From Ectocarpus siliculosus (taxonomy: Eukaryota; Sar; Phaeophyceae; Ectocarpales; Ectocarpaceae): a stretch of 23,888 bases of DNA. This document shows, piece after piece, positions 21,401 to 23,888 of the stretch (position 1 is its first letter; every line of letters starts with the position of its first letter). The stretch covers positions 2,968,704-2,992,591 of the forward strand of contig FN649746.1 of NCBI GenBank assembly GCA_000310025.1, written 5' to 3'. The translations under genes and the position numbers were made by a program. The notes below the pieces were generated by a model that was given only the letters and a program-made list of their open reading frames with translations, ran no database searches and was not told the origin of the DNA.

Positions 21401-22042
21401 TCGCAGCCCCCCCTTTTACCGGAATAAGAGATATCTAAACTTTCCTATAGAGGGTCGAGTCCGTGACAACCGATTTGGACCCTCTTCTGTCGGAACCCGC
21501 TCTTGTGAAGTGCCTGCCATGTTATTTGGGATCCACGACTGTACCATCGCAGAAAGACTACAAGTATTGTAGCCGTTCGAGATGTAACCCATGTGTTGTG
21601 GGGTGGCGTGGTGTCGTTGACTTGTAGTTCGGGTCAGGGTAAGGCTACCCTGAAACCCTAAAACTCTTAAGTTTTTTCTTGTAGCTCTACTCGGGGTAAC
21701 GGACAGGAGCGAGCTGTCGGGAATACACCGGTCCTCGCGCTGCCGTTTGTTTGTTTTTTTTCGAAATCTACGGTGTCTACGAAACATCGCTTGGGGCACG
21801 GCGAAGAAAATCGAGGTGAATGACTCGGGGCGTTGATTCTGCCACCCGCCCAACCACGGACCCCCCCCCCCCCCTCGCGCGCGCGCTCGTGTTTCGTTTG
21901 GACAGATAAGCTCATGCTGCTGTGCTGGAGAAAGAACCCGTTATCGCGGCCTTCGTTCTCGCACATGGCCTCAGTACTTCTCAGGGACCCCCCACCGGTT
22001 GGTAAGGCTTCGCCACGACTACCGGCATCGTCATCGTCCTGA
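10771..22042 (+). CDS. RCC1/BLIP-repeat receptor kinase-like protein (extracellular seven-repeat propeller, one TM helix, TKL kinase with HRN motif)
   Basis: Fourteen exons join phase-perfectly: 10771-11443, 12201-12380, 13035-13184, 14032-14450, 15518-15599, 15875-16081, 16883-17472, 17933-18493, 19333-19436, 19657-19903, 20189-20382, 20626-20698, 21065-21128, 21906-22042 (TGA). They encode about 1226 residues, and every intron is GT-AG. Order in the protein: signal peptide 1-23, seven RCC1-like repeats about 30-454, acidic stem, TM helix about 516-538, RRRKRK stop-transfer, a roughly 370-residue Ala/Gly/Ser-rich linker, and a TKL-type kinase domain about 925-1210. Kinase marks seen: K954, E978, HRN 1054-1056, N1061, DYG 1074-1076, APE 1113-1115, D1133 and R1196. 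It is predicted to be a type I plasma-membrane receptor, with the ligand unknown. An in-frame ATG at 10735 would add 12 residues. Exon 7 could instead start at 16865, adding six residues. RNA data would settle both. Confidence 0.92.
11631..11847. mobile_element. MITE with 53-bp terminal inverted repeats, receptor intron 1
   Basis: The ends read ccgtatatgacacaagataa and continue as inverted repeats for 53 bp with a single mismatch. The element is 217 bp and is flanked on both sides by TA (11629-11630 and 11848-11849), which fits a TA target duplication of the Tc1/mariner type. It has no coding capacity. The near-identical ends indicate recent activity, and it lies in the same orientation-neutral form within intron 1. 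Confidence 0.88.
11961..12002. repeat. Three 14-bp units in receptor intron 1
   Basis: gtgcagccgttggt is present three times in perfect tandem. Confidence 0.9.
12448..12530. mobile_element. MITE end fragment, receptor intron 2
   Basis: cacacaccccggacaggatt followed by ttcacagctcgatttgctcc resembles one terminal repeat of the 11631-11847 element. The opposite end is not clear (a weak gagctcgaaaa lies near 12524). Confidence 0.5.
12681..12715. repeat. G-rich run in receptor intron 2
   Basis: A purine-rich stretch (agcaacaggagg and then over ten G) could form a G-quadruplex on the non-template strand. Confidence 0.6.
13590..14031. repeat. Degenerate ~60-bp tandem array ending at the exon 4 acceptor
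   Basis: Marker taccaccgcccac or a variant occurs at about 13711, 13775, 13829, 13886, 13950 and 14011, each followed by a ccccaaatcgccatc-like and a ctaactaagtctctccgaat-like block. Weaker units start near 13590. The last unit (aatgccacgaccatccacac) runs directly into the AG acceptor of exon 4, so the splice site lies in repeat-derived sequence. Confidence 0.75.
14499..14720. mobile_element. Diverged relative of the MITE, receptor intron 4
   Basis: The ends (ccgtagg...) are imperfect inverted repeats. Internal blocks gattttcaaagctcgatta, ctccacgacgaagag and gagtaatcgag match the element at 11631-11847. Length is 222 bp, close to the intact copy. The right flank is TA and the left is TT. It is older and more decayed. 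Confidence 0.7.
15049..15249. repeat. Dispersed intron repeat family, copies in intron 4
   Basis: Two related units: ttagcaccgaccgcgctaca at 15060, and a (gt)n run followed by gtctttattgttagcatcga, gtgcgctaca and tgacgtcagtctcaatgcgg at 15151-15249. Relatives lie in introns 7 and 8. Confidence 0.65.
15362..15509. repeat. TC microsatellite upstream of exon 5
   Basis: Long (tc)n runs are broken by ttttgtc at regular places, giving a higher-order pattern. The tract ends 8 bp before the CAG acceptor of exon 5 and doubles as its polypyrimidine tract. Confidence 0.95.
15875..16081 (+). other. Exon 6: transmembrane segment and stop-transfer
   Basis: After an acidic, Gly-rich stem (EGNGDSGDGGDAG) comes a hydrophobic stretch TAAIATAAILIPGFALFGLF at residues 516-535, at about 15916-15984 with the following CCY. 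It is followed at once by RRRKRKEGELKR. The positive-inside rule puts the propeller outside and the kinase inside. The CC at the membrane face could be lipidated; that is inference only. Confidence 0.9.
16232..16453. repeat. Two-copy ~127-bp tandem duplication in intron 6
   Basis: Copy 1 (16232-16330) and copy 2 (16359-16453) share cttgccttcattt, tcgcgagaagggt, ccgctcctt-like and ccttcct blocks, and end in ccatggat. They are diverged by small indels. Copy 1 also contains the near-palindrome ttaccatggtatatatttac. Confidence 0.8.
16883..18403 (+). other. Cytoplasmic low-complexity linker, exon 7 and most of exon 8
   Basis: About 355 residues, rich in Ala, Gly, Ser, Thr and Pro, join the membrane to the kinase across intron 17473-17932. 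Exon 7 holds an Ala-rich stretch (residues about 631-655) and Ser/Thr-rich segments such as RTGSNSSISTLGSTSTASS and SPRSVSSSVHGTP, which are plausible phosphorylation regions. Exon 8 opens PPGMRLAQFARV and contains a poly-Ala run. No known domain was recognised. The two exons join in phase 0. Confidence 0.75.
17512..17660. repeat. Dispersed intron repeat family, two copies in intron 7
   Basis: tgtgtctattgagtattagt then atcggccgcgctacgtaacc (17512-17565), and cgtgtgtgtattttgagcag then tagcatcggccgcgtt, with cacgtcagtcc and gcggct following (17579-17660). The order of blocks is the same as in intron 4. Confidence 0.65.
18520..18641. repeat. Dispersed repeat shared with NDUFV1 intron 2
   Basis: Second copy of the 2451-2590 repeat, beginning cttcgaatcagcgctcac and ending near ctgccttcgattttcaatgcg. 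It lies just inside intron 8, 27 bp past the donor. Confidence 0.72.
18709..18792. repeat. Dispersed intron repeat family, copy in intron 8
   Basis: gtgtgtgtgtctatattgtt, then tagcatcgacggctgac, then tgaagtctagtctcggtgtg and gctgaaa. It has the same block order as 15151-15249. Confidence 0.65.
19281..19322. repeat. Telomere-like repeats before the exon 9 acceptor
   Basis: aaccctaacccttaaccctt continues as a short array of CCCTAA and CCCTTAA units, ending 10 bp before the TTTTCAG acceptor of exon 9. It supplies C/T-rich sequence for splicing. Confidence 0.85.
19445..19532. repeat. 46-bp tandem duplication in intron 9
   Basis: tcatacgttgctcaacacca followed by cggtagcgagttgacccaag occurs at 19445 and again at 19491 with no difference over 42 bases. 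It begins 8 bp after the exon 9 donor. Confidence 0.93.
21359..21489. repeat. Two-copy repeat in intron 13
   Basis: Copies at 21359-21400 and 21446-21489 share agagggt, tgacaaccgattt (or tggcaaccgattt) and gaccctctt. Each copy has agagggt near its start and accctct near its end, so each could form a small hairpin. Confidence 0.75.
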
Positions 22043-22050
22043 CCTCAAAA

Positions 22051-22252
22051 GAGAGGAGAATTCGTACCATAGCACCTCCGCCTGTCTGTCGAGAGAGAGT
22101 TTGACTGCGTTTTTTCTTCCTCTTTTTTTAAGGCGAGCCATTTCGACTTGATGATGAAAAGGGGAATAAGTAACATAGTACCTCAGCCTGCCTGCTGCCG
22201 AGAGTTTGATTGCGTTTTTTTCGTTCTTTTTTTAAGACGAGTCATTTCGACT
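22051..22252. repeat. Two-copy ~104-bp tandem duplication just after the receptor stop
   Basis: 22051-22149 and 22157-22252 share accatagcacct or acatagtacct, cagcctg or cgcctgt, gagtttgaYtgcgttttttt, tttttttaa, and cgagYcatttcgact. It starts 8 bp past the stop codon, so it probably lies in the 3' UTR. Confidence 0.85.
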
Positions 22253-23888
22253 CGTGGTTGGTCTGGGAGAGTGTTGTACCGGTCGATATCTATGCTGTAG
22301 GTGTACTTGTATGCGAAGAGAGGCGCGGGTTTTTTTCTGTCGTGTTTTCGTCCATGTCTTTTTCTTAATAGTAATATAGCAGGAGCGTTTTTCGTTCTTT
22401 CTTCGTATGGGTGCTTTTGCAACATGTGAGGACGACGAAGCGTCCCTTTTTGGGGTCGGGGGGGGGGTGGGGGATTTTTTTTGCGGTGCATGGCGGCAAC
22501 AAATCGCCTCTCTCGCTTGGAGATTTACAGTGGATGATGATGGCCACGAAGACGTTGCTTTCTGTGCTGCTGAAAAAAATGGTTTCCAGGAACAACAACG
22601 GAAAATATCAGAGGGTCGGAAATCTTCGTACGAAGAGGGCATACATGACAGTCTTTCGGCCTCATTCGCGTGAGCGGAACTAGGGGGGTGGGGTGGTAGA
22701 CACCAGTCGTGTGGCCCCCTCGATGTCGGCAGCGTTCATGCGTGATGCATTAAGGTTGCAGTGGCGCCCGCCCGCCTACCCAGACCTCGTTTCGAAGAAA
22801 TGGGTCGGGATGAGATGGTTTCGTGAGTATTTCCGGCCCGGAAATACCGTACCATATTGTTCGTTGACGGGCCGATAGTTATTTGTTGCTGAGTGCAAAC
22901 TGTAGCGGCGTGGAACATGAGCGTTGATCGGCACGCGCGCGCCTCCCTTTTTGATCACCTGCTGGGATTTTCGGTTGTCGTTTTTTTTTTTATGCTTTGT
23001 CTGTGGTGGGTTCGAGTTGTGCGTAGTGGAACGGCTTGTACTCTGGGGCATTTCTAGAAGGGTAACATGGGTGAAAATCCGTTGTTGCCCGGGGGGGGCG
23101 GAGGGACGTTGTTTGCTTTGGGTTTACCTACCGCGTAGGCTGTTGCCTCGCGAGTTCTCGTCTCCCGTTTCATTTATATGCTCTCTCGAAACGTATGCGG
23201 CCTGTATGGAGTGAGTGCTGTTTGGTTGTTGATGTAGTCGTTGCCTGGGTGTTGATGACGTTTTGTTTGACGCATGTCAGGGGAGAGGATGGGGTGTTTT
23301 GTGTGTAGCCGTGATTCGGGAGGACTTGATGATTGCCCTTGTGTTAAGCTGGGCTGTGTGTTGCATATTGGGCTAAGAATGCCATGTGCTCGTTCGTCGT
23401 CGTCGCTTTCGAGGAGAAAACGACGAATTTTCCCGGAATTTTCTCCCCCGACCGGTGCACAGAATGTGTCGGCGACGACGATGACGTATTGACAGTTACT
23501 ACATGCGCTGCGGTTAAAGTCTCGCTGCTCCTGCTTGTGGGTTCATTCCTTTCTTCTAGTAAAATAGTCCAAGCTTGGCTTCATTTGCACGTGTCTTTCA
23601 CCCCCGCTCCGTACACACCGTGCCCCGCGTTTCTGGCGCCCTGTATCCACATCATGGGTGTTGGTGGTTCCTCTCGGCCTTGGGCGAAACGACTTCTTTT
23701 TCCCTCAATTCGATGGTGCAGTGATATCGCCAGGCCCCGTTAGGGCTGCTGCGTGACTTGCTGGCTGTTTTTGGTATCACCAGCCCACCAGGGAGGGCGG
23801 GGGTCCAGCCGCGGGTGTTTCTGTTTGGGGGGGGGGGTGTACTCATAGTCGTGCATGCCGTAATCGTTCGGGGGGGGGGGGGGGGCCC
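22253..23888. other. 3' flank of the receptor gene, no recognised gene
   Basis: I see no supported gene here. Open frames (22232-22642 minus, 22407-22673 plus, 23274-23492 plus, 23384-23743 plus) lack motifs. A canonical aataaa signal was not found close to the stop. The segment ends with a short copy of the sequence that follows the left poly-G tract (23836-23857) and another poly-G run (23870-23885). Confidence 0.55.
23828..23888. repeat. Right-end poly-G with copy of the left-end motif
   Basis: gggggggggg then tgtactcatagtcgtgcatg at 23828-23857 parallels the left end (poly-G then gtactcatgatgtgcatgcc at 103-122), in the same orientation, and is followed by a second G run. Confidence 0.75.

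Larger units (their letters stand above)
18404..22000 (+). other. TKL-type kinase domain, exons 8-14
   Basis: Kinase subdomains are seen in order. A glycine-loop region reads RPFARGKSSEVY, where only one of the three usual glycines is kept, followed by AAK with the beta-3 lysine K954. The alpha-C Glu is in FAQELRAMKGIRHD. The hinge region is ELTIVTDLVKRGPLRTLL. The catalytic loop is HRNLHSHN, and DYGLAR follows. A basic activation loop (KTKSKSRSR) leads to WMAPELLQ, then SDVYSVGVIAWEVL and CWRKNPLSRPSF. The usual catalytic Asp of HRD is Asn, while the Mg-binding Asn and the Asp of DFG (here DYG) are kept. The layout is that of TKL and plant RLK-like kinases. Confidence 0.9.

Noticed and set aside
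1-23888. tRNA or rRNA genes
   Set aside because: I saw no convincing tRNA B-box with a matching acceptor stem and no rRNA-like stretch. A covariance-model scan was not possible by eye.

Overview
This 23.9 kb window looks like nuclear DNA from an intron-rich, GC-rich eukaryote. A filamentous brown alga of the Ectocarpus type is the best guess. Genes are split into short exons by introns of about 0.2-2.8 kb, junctions are GT-AG, poly-C/poly-G runs are frequent, and introns carry MITE-like, microsatellite and dispersed repeats. The organism is inferred from style and gene content and was not tested by a search.

Two protein-coding genes can be read with confidence, and they diverge from each other. 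(1) On the minus strand, positions 5741 down to 1539 hold the first three exons of the nuclear gene for the FMN/NADH-binding 51 kDa subunit of mitochondrial complex I (NDUFV1/NuoF family). They encode a mitochondrial presequence, the N-terminal arm and the glycine-rich FMN loop. The remaining exons should lie beyond the left edge. (2) On the plus strand, 10771-22042, a 14-exon gene can be reconstructed phase-perfectly to about 1226 residues. It has a signal peptide, seven RCC1/BLIP-like repeats each with a C-x9-C cysteine pair (a probable seven-bladed extracellular propeller), one transmembrane helix with a basic stop-transfer, a long low-complexity linker and a tyrosine-kinase-like (TKL) kinase domain. 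The HRD motif of that kinase reads HRN and its glycine loop is degenerate, so it may be a pseudokinase or weakly active receptor. The layout recalls plant CRINKLY4 receptors and was probably reached independently.

Regions: 1-1538 is NDUFV1 intron 3, with a roughly 280 bp-armed inverted repeat and echoes of exon 3. 1732-2746 is intron 2. 2897-5649 is intron 1, with a 61-bp minisatellite and a C-rich element with short inverted ends. 5742-10734 is the divergent intergenic region, with a possible ankyrin-repeat relic, a perfect 90-bp tandem duplication and telomere-like repeats. 10735-22042 is the receptor gene, whose introns hold at least one TA-flanked MITE with relatives, a degenerate ~60-bp array that runs into a splice acceptor, a TC microsatellite that acts as a polypyrimidine tract, and dispersed repeats. 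22043-23888 is 3' flank with a tandem duplication and no recognised gene.

The two genes are not obviously linked in function: one serves mitochondrial respiration, the other is a membrane receptor. The receptor is the main candidate for an undescribed system.
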